DNA of 64,000 bases. It comes from Luteimicrobium sp042670205 (GTDB lineage Bacteria > Actinomycetota > Actinomycetes > Actinomycetales > Cellulomonadaceae). How positions within the stretch are numbered: the stretch's first letter is position 1; every line of letters begins with the position of its first letter. A program made the position numbers and the translations under genes. Below the pieces are notes generated by a model. The model was not told the origin of the DNA. It saw nothing but the letters and a program-made list of their open reading frames with translations, and ran no database searches. The stretch covers positions 62,001-126,000 of the forward strand of contig NZ_JBHUWD010000001.1 of NCBI RefSeq assembly GCF_042670205.1, given 5' to 3'. Below are positions 1-7,764 of this stretch, in pieces.

Positions 1-142
1 CGGAGCGCACGAACAGGTCGTCACCGGACCGCACGACCCAGATCGTCACGAACGGCCGCAGCGTGCCGTCCGCGCGGTAGGACGACACCTCCAGCTCCTC
101 TGCGGCTCCGATGCGGTCCAGCTCGTCGGTCGTCCAGGCCAT
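1..142 (-). CDS. DUF2255 family protein, C-terminus cut by the window edge
   Basis: Only the first 47 codons are present; the gene runs off the left edge. The translation starts MAWTTDELDRIGAAEE and continues with a segment containing DGTLRPFVTIWVV and DDLFVRS, which fits the start of DUF2255 proteins: a TxDEL-RIGAAxEL helix followed by strands of a small split-barrel-like domain. The start is the ATG at 142, preceded on the minus strand by a purine-rich gagggag stretch. DUF2255 has no established function; members are small cytoplasmic proteins. The family call rests on recalled motif resemblance. Confidence 0.6.
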   Translation of the reverse strand, partial: MAWTTDELDRIGAAEELEVSSYRADGTLRPFVTIWVVRSGDDLFVRS

Positions 143-206
143 CGTGGCGCTCCCTCGTCGGTCGGTGTCCCCGTCCAGCGTCACGGCCGGGCCCCGGCCG
201 CGCATC

Positions 207-1163
207 TCAGCCGAGCAGCGGCAGCTCGCGCCGCACGGTCGCGGCGGACGACGCCGCGAGCTCCCCGACCCGGTCGGGCCTCCGGTCGAGCGCCCACCGG
301 ACGACGTCGAGCGCGTGGAGCACCGCGAGCGAGCTGACGGCCCGCGCCGCCTCGTCGGGCGCGGTGCCCGTCTCCTCGAGGACCGCGCTCAGGACCTCGG
401 CCCACGCCACCGCGGACACCGGCGTCTCCTCGTCGTCCGTCACGTGCCAGCGGCGGACGACCTCGAGGTCGGCCCAGGGCGTCGGACCGGCCTGCGCGCA
501 GCCCCAGTCGAGGACGACGTACCCGCCGTCGGGCGCGGTCACGAGGTTGCGGTGGCACAGGTCCCCGTGGACGAGCCCCTGCCGGAGGCCGAGGTCGTGG
601 ACCGACGCCACGACGTCGCGCAACCGGCCGCGGTCTGCAGGGTCGTAGACGCCGAGGCCGGGAAGCGGGTCGTCGGGGCCGAGCGCGCCGAGGTTGTAGG
701 CGAGGTGCGCGGCCCACGAGGCGTCCAGGTCGCGCCCGAACCGCGAGAAGATCCCGTCCGGCGCGTCGTCCGTCGGCACCCGGGCGAGCTGCGCGGCGAC
801 CGTCCCGACGGCGCGCCACCCGGCCAGGTCGTCGGCGGCCGTCGGCACTCCGGCGACGTGCTCGACGACGAGCACCGACACCCCGTCGACGTGCGTCCGC
901 GCGACGACCGGCGCCGTCCGGATCCCGACGCGTGCGGCGGCGTCCGCGCACCAGGCCTCGACGTCGAACGGGTCGTCCCCCCGGCGTGCGGCGTCCCGCG
1001 TGAACCGCACGACGACGTCCGCGCCGTCGGACCGGACCCGCACCGCGTGGTTCTCGTTGCCACCCGCGAGCGCCACGGCCGTCCCGTCACCGAGCCCGAG
1101 CCCGCGGACGACGCGGCGCGCGAAGCCCTCGACGTCCTGCTCGGGCGCGGTGGTGGGAGGCAC
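207..1163 (-). CDS. Aminoglycoside phosphotransferase (APH)-family kinase
   Basis: A 318-residue protein of the APH/choline-kinase fold. The catalytic loop HGDLCHRN is at residues 199 to 206 and the Mg-binding LDWG at 218 to 221, as expected for an active phosphotransferase of family PF01636. The N-terminal lobe carries GGNENHAVRV, a nucleotide-binding-like loop. The substrate cannot be told: such proteins phosphorylate aminoglycosides, homoserine, choline or other small hydroxyl compounds, so resistance should not be assumed. The GTG start at 1163 has no Shine-Dalgarno. A TAGCGT box (1170-1175, minus strand) sits exactly 6 nt upstream, which suggests a leaderless mRNA. The gene is divergent from the DUF2809 gene with only 33 bp between the starts. 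Confidence 0.85.
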   Translation of the reverse strand: MPPTTAPEQDVEGFARRVVRGLGLGDGTAVALAGGNENHAVRVRSDGADVVVRFTRDAARRGDDPFDVEAWCADAAARVGIRTAPVVARTHVDGVSVLVVEHVAGVPTAADDLAGWRAVGTVAAQLARVPTDDAPDGIFSRFGRDLDASWAAHLAYNLGALGPDDPLPGLGVYDPADRGRLRDVVASVHDLGLRQGLVHGDLCHRNLVTAPDGGYVVLDWGCAQAGPTPWADLEVVRRWHVTDDEETPVSAVAWAEVLSAVLEETGTAPDEAARAVSSLAVLHALDVVRWALDRRPDRVGELAASSAATVRRELPLLG

Positions 1164-1196
1164 GGGGTCACGCTATCGGCCGGTTAGGGTCGGCGG

Positions 1197-1628
1197 GTGC
1201 GTCCCCGCCTCGTGCTCCTGCTCGTCGCGCTCGCGGTGGTGCTCGCGGGGCTCGGCGCCCGCGCGCTCCTGCCGTCCGTGCTGGGCGGCCCGGCCGGCGA
1301 CGCGCTGTACGCGACGCTCGTCGTCGTGCTGGTCGCGCTGGTCCGCCCGACGACGCCGGTCTGGCTCGCGGCCACCGTCGGGTTCGGCTTGTGCGTGCTC
1401 GTCGAGCTGTTCCAGCTCACGGGGGTGCCGGCCACGCTCGCCGCGCACTGGCCGCCGGTGCGCCTGGCGCTGGGCACGACGTTCGCTGCGACGGACCTGC
1501 TCCGCTACGCCGTGGGCGCGCTCGTCGGCGGGCTGGCCTGCGCGCCGGTCACGGCTCGCGCGCGTCGTACCGCGCCTGGTTCCGCTCGACGTCCGGGTCG
1601 TGCTGCACTGCCCACTCCGCGAGGGTGA
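1197..1628 (+). CDS. DUF2809 family membrane protein
   Basis: A 143-residue, very hydrophobic protein with about four predicted membrane helices (near residues 3-22, 35-55, 60-80 and 95-118). The segment VELFQLTGVPATL followed by TTFAATDLLRYAVG matches the DUF2809 pattern, a small inner-membrane family of unknown function. The GTG start lies 6 nt after TAGGGT (1185-1190), so translation is probably leaderless. The 3' end overlaps the convergent HxlR gene by 80 bp. The last 25 residues are rich in Arg, Ala and Pro and look like a poorly conserved tail. Confidence 0.75.
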   Translation: MRPRLVLLLVALAVVLAGLGARALLPSVLGGPAGDALYATLVVVLVALVRPTTPVWLAATVGFGLCVLVELFQLTGVPATLAAHWPPVRLALGTTFAATDLLRYAVGALVGGLACAPVTARARRTAPGSARRPGRAALPTPRG

Positions 1629-1989
1629 CGGCAGGCTCGATCAGGGTCCGACCGAGCGCGGTCAGCTCGTAGTCGACGCGCGGTGGCACCTCGGCGTGGA
1701 CGGTCCGCGAGACCAGCCCGTCGCGCTCGAGGTGCCGGAGCGTCAGGGTGAGCATCCGCTGCGAGACTCCCGGGATCCGGCGCTGCAGCTCGGTGAACCG
1801 CAGGCGGCCGCCGTCGAGGGTGGCGACCACGAGCAGGCTCCACTTGTCCCCGATGCGGTCGAGGATGCGGCGGATCGCGCGACCGCCGTCCCCGCGGATC
1901 AGGCATGTCTTCTCGTAGCCGGCCACCGCTCTCCCGTCGTCGGGCACACCGGTGTGCCTTTTGTAGGTCGTCTGCCGGTCACCGATCAT
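1549..1989 (-). CDS. HxlR family transcriptional regulator
   Basis: A 146-residue winged-helix regulator. The HxlR core runs from residue 29 (CLIRGD) through GDKWSLLVVATL and FTELQRRIPGVSQRMLTLTLR to the wing PRVDYELTALG. The cysteine just before the domain is where redox- or electrophile-sensing HxlR proteins carry their sensor Cys; that this one senses is inference. The ATG at 1989 gives an unusually long 28-residue N-terminal tail, so an internal start is possible. It is divergent from a DoxX gene across 35 bp holding a TTAC-n5-GTAA inverted repeat, so it most likely controls itself and doxX. Confidence 0.88.
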   Translation of the reverse strand: MIGDRQTTYKRHTGVPDDGRAVAGYEKTCLIRGDGGRAIRRILDRIGDKWSLLVVATLDGGRLRFTELQRRIPGVSQRMLTLTLRHLERDGLVSRTVHAEVPPRVDYELTALGRTLIEPAVTLAEWAVQHDPDVERNQARYDAREP

Positions 1990-1997
1990 GTGCTTGC

Positions 1998-2010
1998 TTA
2001 CCTACAGTAA
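1998..2010. promoter_or_regulatory. Candidate HxlR operator
   Basis: TTAC-CTACA-GTAA, a perfect 4-bp inverted repeat with a 5-bp spacer, between the divergent starts of the HxlR gene (1989) and doxX (2025). A wider TGTAGGT ... ACCTACA pair, with one arm near 1963 inside the HxlR 5' end, encloses it. The position fits an operator shared by both genes. Confidence 0.45.
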
Positions 2011-2024
2011 CCGTGGAGGTCGTG

Positions 2025-2387
2025 ATGGAGATCGCGTACTGGGTCCTGGCCGGCGTGCTCGCCGTGTTCTACCTCTACTCCGGCCTGCTGAAGCTCGTCC
2101 GCAGCAAGGAGCAGCTCGCGCCGATGATGGGGTGGGTCGACACCGTCCCGATGCCGGCAGTCCGACTGATCGGGGCCGCCGAGGTGCTCGGCGCCGTCGG
2201 GCTCGTGCTGCCGCCGCTGACAGGGGTCGCTCCCGCGCTGGCGGTCGTCGCGGCCGTGGGTCTCGTCGTGCTCCAGGTCTTCGCGACGGCGCTGCACCTC
2301 GCGCGCGGCGAGACCAGGCAGATCGGCCTGAACCTCGCGCTCCTGGTGCTGGCCGCCGTCGAGGTCTGGCTCGCGACGATCTGGTGA
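2025..2387 (+). CDS. DoxX family membrane protein
   Basis: A 120-residue integral membrane protein with four predicted helices (about residues 4-24, 45-65, 70-92 and 97-118) and the DoxX_2-type segment YLYSGLLKLVRSKEQLAPMMGWV. DoxX proteins are small quinone- or redox-associated membrane proteins; some are induced by thiol stress, which suits a neighbouring HxlR regulator. The ATG at 2025 is chosen because GGAGG (2015-2019) lies 5 nt upstream. Control by the divergent HxlR protein is inferred from the shared 35-bp promoter region. Confidence 0.85.
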   Translation: MEIAYWVLAGVLAVFYLYSGLLKLVRSKEQLAPMMGWVDTVPMPAVRLIGAAEVLGAVGLVLPPLTGVAPALAVVAAVGLVVLQVFATALHLARGETRQIGLNLALLVLAAVEVWLATIW

Positions 2388-2583
2388 CCCGGCTGCGGCG
2401 TCGACCGCCGCGCGACGCCGTGAGCTCTCCGACGGCGGGGTGGTGCGGCGACCGTCCCGCCGGGTGACCACGGGCTCGCCCCCGGGGGTCGGCCAGGGTG
2501 GGGCACGGGCGCGACCGGGGGCACGTCACCGCGAGGGTGGAACCACCGCCGGGAACCGCCCGGCCGCACCTGAGGAGCCCGCC

Positions 2584-3012
2584 ATGACCACCGTCCGTTT
2601 CCACCTCGTCTCGTCGCTCAGCGCCCCCGAGGTGATGGAGATCCTCACCGACTTCAGCAGCGCCCGCCCCGACGCGTGGCCCACCATCGACGCCGAGCAC
2701 TTCGAGGTCCACGCGATCGGCGCCGACTGGGCCGAGGTCACCGAGGGGACGGCGTCCGCCTGGGAGCGGGCCCGCTACGAGTGGGACACCGAGAAGGGCC
2801 GCGTCGAGATCACGACGCACGACTCGAAGGTCTTCGGCCCCGGGGGCGGCTGGGTGTTCCAGCTCTCCGCGGTCGAGGGCGGCACCCGGGTCGACGTCGA
2901 GCTCACGCGCACGCCCCAGGGGACCAAGCGCATGCTCCTGGCCGCGCTGCTCCCGCTCGTGGCGCCGTCGTCGCTGCGCAAGTCGTTCGCCCGGCCGCTC
3001 CAGGCCGCGTGA
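2584..3012 (+). CDS. SRPBCC (START-like) family protein
   Basis: A 142-residue soluble protein with the helix-grip layout of the SRPBCC superfamily: an N-terminal strand with a helix (APEVMEILTDFSSA), a run of strands rich in W, E and V (YEWDTEKGRVEITTHD), GGWVFQLSAVEGGTRVDVEL near residues 85-105, and a long C-terminal amphipathic helix. Such proteins bind hydrophobic ligands or modify polyketides; the ligand here is unknown. The ATG at 2584 follows a TGAGGAG purine stretch. It stands alone between doxX and a sigma factor gene. Confidence 0.7.
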   Translation: MTTVRFHLVSSLSAPEVMEILTDFSSARPDAWPTIDAEHFEVHAIGADWAEVTEGTASAWERARYEWDTEKGRVEITTHDSKVFGPGGGWVFQLSAVEGGTRVDVELTRTPQGTKRMLLAALLPLVAPSSLRKSFARPLQAA

Positions 3013-3093
3013 GGACGCTCCCCCCGTCGGTTACCTCGACTCCCCCGGGCCCGTCATCCCCCACGACGGCACCGGATGGGAGAAGGTAACGGC

Positions 3094-3963
3094 GTGAGGG
3101 ACACCGGCACGGACACGGTCGCGGAGGCGTTCGAGGAGCAGCGGGGCAGGCTGGTGGCGGTCGCGTACCGGATGCTCGGCTCCCACGCCGACGCCGAGGA
3201 CGCGGTCCAGGAGGCGTGGCTGCGGCTCAGCCGTCAGGACGCCGACGGCATCGACAACCTCGCGGGCTGGTTGACGACCGTCGTCGGCCGGATCTGCATC
3301 GACACGCTGCGGACCCGGCGGACCCACCCGGAGTCGGCCGCCGGCGAGCTGCCGGAGCCCGTGGTGACCGAGGACGTGGACGGGCCCGAGGAGGGCGCGG
3401 TGCTCGCCGACTCGGTGGGGCTGGCGTTGCTCGTCGTCCTCGACACGCTCCGCCCCGACGAGCGCCTGGCGTTCGTCCTGCACGACCTGTTCGGAGTCCC
3501 GTTCGACGAGATCGCCCCGGTCGTCGACCGGTCGACCGACGCGACGAAGATGCTCGCCAGCCGCGCGCGACGCAAGGTGCAGGGCACCCCGCAGCCCGCG
3601 GACCGGCGTCGGCAGCGGGAGGTCGTGGACGCGTTCCTCGCGGCGTCGCGCGCCGGCGACTTCGACGCGCTGCTGCGGGTGCTCGACCCCGACCTGAGGT
3701 GGACGCGCCACACGAGCCACGGCACGATCGTGAAGGTCGGCGCCGAGGCGCTCGCCGCCCAGGCGCGACGCGGGGCAGACGCCCGCTTCACGGCACGACG
3801 CGTGCTCGTCGACGGCACGCCCGGCCTCCTGGCCTGGGGCCCGACGGGCCGGCCTCTGGCCCTCATGACGTGCACCGTCGTCGGGGACCGGATCACCGAG
3901 ATCGTCTCGTTCATGGACCCGAAGGTGCTCGAGTCCATCGACCTGCCTGCGGGGGACGCCTGA
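3094..3963 (+). CDS. ECF sigma factor with C-terminal SnoaL-like domain (SigJ/ECF41-like)
   Basis: Contains sigma-70 region 2 (VAYRMLGSHADAEDAVQEAW, then WLTTVVGRICIDTLRTRR), region 4 (RLAFVLHDLFGVPFDEIAPVV) and a roughly 100-residue SnoaL/NTF2-like tail beginning at VVDAFLAASRAGDFDALLRVLDP. This layout is the ECF41/SigJ type, in which the fused C-terminal domain modulates activity in place of a separate anti-sigma factor. The GTG at 3094 is preferred because GAGAAGG lies 7 nt upstream; an in-frame ATG at 3076 would add six residues. No obvious ECF41 partner such as a carboxymuconolactone decarboxylase is adjacent. Confidence 0.88.
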   Translation: MRDTGTDTVAEAFEEQRGRLVAVAYRMLGSHADAEDAVQEAWLRLSRQDADGIDNLAGWLTTVVGRICIDTLRTRRTHPESAAGELPEPVVTEDVDGPEEGAVLADSVGLALLVVLDTLRPDERLAFVLHDLFGVPFDEIAPVVDRSTDATKMLASRARRKVQGTPQPADRRRQREVVDAFLAASRAGDFDALLRVLDPDLRWTRHTSHGTIVKVGAEALAAQARRGADARFTARRVLVDGTPGLLAWGPTGRPLALMTCTVVGDRITEIVSFMDPKVLESIDLPAGDA

Positions 3964-3969
3964 GCCGGC

Positions 3970-4575
3970 TCAGCGGGGCAGGACGTCCGCGAGCGCCGTC
4001 GCGACCAGGCGTCGCACGCGCTCGAGGTCGGGGGCGCCGTCGTCGGGACCGCCGGACGCGCTCGCGAACAGCAGGTGCCCGCCGCCGACGAGGGCCAGCG
4101 TGAGCGTGTCGACGTCGGCTCCGGGCGCGACCCGCCCCAGGTCGCGCTCGCCCACGAGATAGGCGGCGACGGCGCCGGCCACGGGCGCGAGGATCGCGAC
4201 GCCGCCGCCGGGCACCGCGGCCCGCAGGCGCGCGCGCAGCTCGTCGCGGAAGGTCACGAGCGGGACGATCGCGAGCGGCACGGGCCCGAACAGCGTGACC
4301 AGTGCGGCCGCGAGGTTGTCGACGACCGCCCCCGTCCCGACGGACGCGCGCAGGACCTCGGCGTCGCGCTGCAGCCGCGCCTCCTGGTCGAGGACGAGCG
4401 CCACGAGGAAGCCGTCGAAGTCGTCGAAGTGCCGGTGCAGCACGCCCTTGGCGCATCCGGCCTCGTCGGTGACGGCTCGGCTCGTCAGGGCGGACGGCCC
4501 GTCGCGGAGGAGGATGCGCTCGGCGGCGTCGAAGAGCTGCTGGCGGGGGTCGCTCAGGCGCACGCCGGTGGGCAT
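3970..4575 (-). CDS. TetR family transcriptional regulator
   Basis: A 201-residue regulator. The N-terminal helix-turn-helix reads LFDAAERILLRDGPSALTSRAVTDEAG, then VLHRHFDDFDGFL, the standard TetR_N pattern; the C-terminal ligand domain is helical and Ala/Leu rich. The ATG at 4575 was chosen over an upstream ATG at 4656 because GGAGGAGGA lies just before it, while the extra 27 residues look non-coding. It is divergent from a methyltransferase gene, with a perfect palindrome (4640-4657) between them, so self-repression and control of the methyltransferase are likely. It is convergent with the sigma factor gene. Confidence 0.88.
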   Translation of the reverse strand: MPTGVRLSDPRQQLFDAAERILLRDGPSALTSRAVTDEAGCAKGVLHRHFDDFDGFLVALVLDQEARLQRDAEVLRASVGTGAVVDNLAAALVTLFGPVPLAIVPLVTFRDELRARLRAAVPGGGVAILAPVAGAVAAYLVGERDLGRVAPGADVDTLTLALVGGGHLLFASASGGPDDGAPDLERVRRLVATALADVLPR

Positions 4576-4639
4576 CGGTCCTCCTCCCGTCGTCGTGACC
4601 TGGTCGCAGTCTGTCACCTGCGTGGCCTGCCGTTGCAGG

Positions 4640-4657
4640 AGTGGGCAAACGCCCACT
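4640..4657. promoter_or_regulatory. Candidate TetR operator over the methyltransferase promoter
   Basis: AGTGGGC-AAAC-GCCCACT: perfect 7-bp arms with a 4-bp spacer. The right end abuts TACCGT (4657-4662), a -10-like box exactly 6 nt before the methyltransferase ATG at 4669. A repressor bound here would block that promoter. The adjacent divergent TetR gene is the natural binder. Confidence 0.65.
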
Positions 4658-4668
4658 ACCGTGTCGCC

Positions 4669-5499
4669 ATGGCGTCACCCACCGCGCAGCCCGGTCGCCC
4701 GCCCGCCCCGATCCACGGTCAGCGCGCGATGGCGGAGTCCTTCGGCACCGACGCCGAGCGCTACGACCGGGCGCGCCCGCCCTACCCGGAGGCCCTGATC
4801 GCGGCCGTGGTCGGGGTGCCGCCCGAGGGGCCCGCGCGCGACGTGCTCGACGTCGGCAGCGGCACCGGCATCGCCGCGCGCCAGCTCCAGGCGGCCGGCT
4901 GCACGGTCCTGGGCGTCGAGCCCGACGCCCGCATGGCCGCGTTCGCCCGCGAGCGCGGCCTGCCCGTCGACGTCGCAACCTTCGAGGCGTGGGAGCCCGC
5001 CGGGCGCTCGTTCGACGCCGTCGTCGCCGCACAGTCGTGGCACTGGGTCGACCCGGCCGTCGGCACCGCCAAGGCCGCGAGCGTCCTGCGCCCCGGGGGC
5101 CGGCTGGCCGTCTTCGGTCACGTCTTCGAGCCGCCCGACGACGTCGCGCACGCCTTCGCGGAGGCCTTCCGTCGGGCGGTGCCCGAGTCGCCCTTCGCGG
5201 GCGGGTCGGGCCGGAGGCCGGTCGAGGCGTACCAGGCGGGGTACGCGGCCGTCGCGGAGACGGTCCGCGGGACGGGGCTGTTCGAGGCGCCCGAGCACTG
5301 GCGGTTCGTCGTCGAGCGCACGTACACGCGCGACGCGTGGCTCGAGCTGCTGCCCACGACCGGCGGCCTGACCCGCCTGGATCCCGACCGGCTCGCGGAC
5401 GTGCTGGACGCCGTCGGCGCCGCGATCGACGCCCACGGCGGCAGCTTCACCATCCCCTTCACGACCCTCGCCGTGACCGCCCGACGGGCCCGACGGTGA
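4669..5499 (+). CDS. Class I SAM-dependent methyltransferase
   Basis: A 276-residue protein. Motif I (LDVGSGTGIAA) is at residues 60-70, the acidic post-motif VLGVEPDARMAAFA follows, and AQSWHWVDP and LRPGGRLAVFG are motifs IV/V of the Methyltransf_11 group. The N-terminal segment FGTDAERYDRARPPYP is typical of small-molecule methyltransferases near TetR regulators. The substrate is unknown. The ATG is preceded by TACCGT at 6-nt spacing and no Shine-Dalgarno, so it is probably leaderless. Its promoter overlaps the 4640-4657 palindrome. Confidence 0.88.
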   Translation: MASPTAQPGRPPAPIHGQRAMAESFGTDAERYDRARPPYPEALIAAVVGVPPEGPARDVLDVGSGTGIAARQLQAAGCTVLGVEPDARMAAFARERGLPVDVATFEAWEPAGRSFDAVVAAQSWHWVDPAVGTAKAASVLRPGGRLAVFGHVFEPPDDVAHAFAEAFRRAVPESPFAGGSGRRPVEAYQAGYAAVAETVRGTGLFEAPEHWRFVVERTYTRDAWLELLPTTGGLTRLDPDRLADVLDAVGAAIDAHGGSFTIPFTTLAVTARRARR

Positions 5500-5507
5500 C
5501 CCCACGG

Positions 5508-5565
5508 TGTGTGAGATGTCGACTAGATGATGTGTGAGATGTCGACTAGATGATGTGTGAGATGT
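5508..5565. repeat. 2.5 copies of a 23-bp direct repeat
   Basis: Two exact 23-bp units at 5508-5530 and 5531-5553 begin TGTGTGAGATGTCGAC and end TAGATGA. A third partial unit, TGTGTGAGATGT, covers 5554-5565. The array ends where the TAGGCT -10-like box of the next gene begins. It could be an iterated regulatory site, transposon-end debris or a slipped duplication. The sequence is less GC-rich than its surroundings. Confidence 0.85.
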
Positions 5566-5576
5566 AGGCTAAGCCG

Positions 5577-6851
5577 ATGGCCAGCGCATACGTCCATCGC
5601 CTCTCGGACGTCGCACTCGACTCGCTCCTGACGGGGCTACCCGCAATCGCGATCCAGGGCGCCAAGGGAGTCGGCAAGACCGTGACAGCGCGGCGCCGCT
5701 CAGATCGGACCGTACGGTTCGACGTCGCGCAAGAACGGGACGCATTCGCAGCGGGCGCTTTCGACCTTTCGCCACGCGGCACCACCCTGCTCGACGAGTG
5801 GCAGCTCTATCCCCCCTGCTGGGACCAGGTTCGCCGTGCGGTCGACGACGGCGCTCCCGCCGGTTCCTTCATCCTGGCAGGGTCGACGGCACCGCCGGGC
5901 GCCCGGATCCACTCAGGCGCAGGGCGGATCGTCACGCTGCGGATGCGCCCCCTCTCCATCGTGGAGCGCGGCCTTGCGGACCCCGCTATCGGAATCTCCG
6001 ACCTCTTCGCGTCGGACGGCACGACTGCGATCCAGGCCGAGACCGACGTCGACCTCGACCGCTACGTCGACGAGATCTTCACGTCCGGTTTTCCTGGCGT
6101 ACGCGATCTGACAGACGAAGCGCGCGATGCATGGCTCGACGGCTACCTCTCCCACACCGTCGAGAAGGAGTTCGTCGAGCAGGGCACGAGCGTCCGTCGA
6201 CCAGGCTCGCTCCGCGCTTGGCTGACCGCGTACGCGGCCGCGACCGCCAGCACCGCCACTTACTCGCGCATACTCGATGCGGCAACCGCGGGAGTTTCGA
6301 CCAAGCCGGCGCGCGACACCACCGTGGTCTATCGCGACGTGCTCACCCGAACCTTCGTGCTCGATCCGGTCGAGCCATGGATCCCTGTGTACAACCCGCT
6401 CAAGCGGTTGACGCAAGCACCCAAGCACTTCCTCGCCGACCCGGCCCTCGCGGTCCGCCTCCTCGGGCTCCACCGCGACGACGTGCGTGCAGGAAGGGAC
6501 ACCGGCCGGCTCGACCCACGAAGCGGCTCGATGCTCGGTCCGCTGTTCGAGCACCTCGTCGCGCAGTCCGTCCTGGCTTACGCCGCGACGACGGGCTCGC
6601 GCGTGGGACACCTGCGTCAACAGGACGGACGCCATGAGGTCGACCTGATCGTCGAGCGTGGACGGCGTGTGGTGGCGATCGAGGTCAAGCTCGCTGCCGC
6701 GGTCGACGACCACGACGTCAGGCACCTCCTGTGGCTCCGCGATCAGCTGGGCGACGATCTCGCCGACGCGATCGTGGTGACCACAGGAAGTCATGCCTAC
6801 CGCCGGCGGGACGGCGTCGCCGTCGTCCCGGCGGCGCTGCTCGGCCCGTGA
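5577..6851 (+). CDS. AAA ATPase with DUF4143 (AAA_14/DUF4143 family)
   Basis: A 424-residue protein. Walker A GAKGVGKT is at residues 28-35 and a Walker B-like LLDEWQ at 71-76. The C-terminal half holds the DUF4143 pattern: LFEHLVAQSVLAYA followed by a nuclease-like core, HEVDLIVERGRRVVAIEVKL, which matches the E/D-(V/I)DhI...EVK motif of PD-(D/E)XK-like folds. These proteins are common, often horizontally transferred, and of uncertain role, sometimes suggested to act in DNA or defence processes. Codon use is less GC-biased than neighbouring genes. The ATG lies 6 nt after TAGGCT (5565-5570), directly downstream of the tandem repeats. A single-gene transferred module is likely. Confidence 0.88.
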   Translation: MASAYVHRLSDVALDSLLTGLPAIAIQGAKGVGKTVTARRRSDRTVRFDVAQERDAFAAGAFDLSPRGTTLLDEWQLYPPCWDQVRRAVDDGAPAGSFILAGSTAPPGARIHSGAGRIVTLRMRPLSIVERGLADPAIGISDLFASDGTTAIQAETDVDLDRYVDEIFTSGFPGVRDLTDEARDAWLDGYLSHTVEKEFVEQGTSVRRPGSLRAWLTAYAAATASTATYSRILDAATAGVSTKPARDTTVVYRDVLTRTFVLDPVEPWIPVYNPLKRLTQAPKHFLADPALAVRLLGLHRDDVRAGRDTGRLDPRSGSMLGPLFEHLVAQSVLAYAATTGSRVGHLRQQDGRHEVDLIVERGRRVVAIEVKLAAAVDDHDVRHLLWLRDQLGDDLADAIVVTTGSHAYRRRDGVAVVPAALLGP

Positions 6852-6891
6852 ACACACAGGATGAGCCGAGCAACGCAGCCTCCGTGAGCCG

Positions 6892-7764
6892 TCAGTCGTT
6901 GTCGCCCACCCGGGTGACGAGCTGGGTCGGGTTGACGAACCGCAGCGCGACGATCAGCAGAACGAGCATCGATCCCGTGTAGATGGTCGCCATCGCGTCG
7001 ACGGACTGGTTGGCCCGGATCCCCGCCGCGAAGACCGCGTTGTAGAGCGTCACGACGAGCGTGGTGCTCGTCGGACCCGCGGTGAGGAACGTCAGCTCGA
7101 ACATCCCGACCGTCCGGACGAGCACGAGGATGCTCGCCGCGAGGATGCCCGGGACCAGGAGCGGCGTCAGGATCCGCGTGAACACCGCCGTCGTCTTGGC
7201 GCCGCACATCCGGGCCGCGGCCTCGATCTTCGGGTCGATCTGCTCGATGAACGGCGTCATCGTGAGGATCACGAACGGCACCGACGGCACGAGGTTCGCC
7301 ACGATCACGCCCGAGAGCGTGCCCGCGAGGTGCAGCTTGTAGAGCAGGGTGGCCAGCGGGATGCCGTAGGTGATGGGCGGCACGAGGATCGGCAGGACGA
7401 ACAGCACCATGAGGAGCCGCTTGCCCGGGAACGTCCGTCGCGCCAGCGCGTACGACGCGGGCACCCCGATCAGCACCGACAGGACGATCACCGCGACGGC
7501 GACCTCGATCGTCACGAGGAGCACCGACGACAGCCCGAACTGGCTCCACGCGTCGGTGTACCAGTGCAGCGTGAAGCCCTCGGGCAGCCACGTGCCGAAC
7601 CACTTGGTGCCGAACGAGTCGACGACGACCGACGCGACGAGCGCGACGAGGTTGAGGAAGAAGAACCCGACGACGACCCACAGGACCGCCGTCCACCACG
7701 GGCGACGACGGCGCTCCGGGTCCCCGGTGCGCCCGGTCCGCTTCTCGGCTGCGACTGCGCTCAT
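6892..7764 (-). CDS. ABC transporter permease (second subunit)
   Basis: A 290-residue inner-membrane permease with about six helices (the first near residues 25-48). The EAA loop region is EAAARMCGAKTTAVFTRIL, with the conserved G and the following P-x-L (TPLLVPGIL) of binding-protein-dependent importers. Its start (7764) shares one base with the stop of the upstream permease (TGATG), so translation is coupled. The four-gene order on the minus strand is binding protein, ATPase, permease, permease. This is the PotC/PhnV-like second permease position. Confidence 0.9.
   Translation of the reverse strand: MSAVAAEKRTGRTGDPERRRRPWWTAVLWVVVGFFFLNLVALVASVVVDSFGTKWFGTWLPEGFTLHWYTDAWSQFGLSSVLLVTIEVAVAVIVLSVLIGVPASYALARRTFPGKRLLMVLFVLPILVPPITYGIPLATLLYKLHLAGTLSGVIVANLVPSVPFVILTMTPFIEQIDPKIEAAARMCGAKTTAVFTRILTPLLVPGILAASILVLVRTVGMFELTFLTAGPTSTTLVVTLYNAVFAAGIRANQSVDAMATIYTGSMLVLLIVALRFVNPTQLVTRVGDND

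Noticed and set aside
207..1163. Calling the APH-family gene an antibiotic resistance gene
   Set aside because: Only fold-level motifs are seen; related enzymes act on many metabolites.
5508..5565. CRISPR array
   Set aside because: Only 2.5 abutting copies without spacers and no cas genes in the window.
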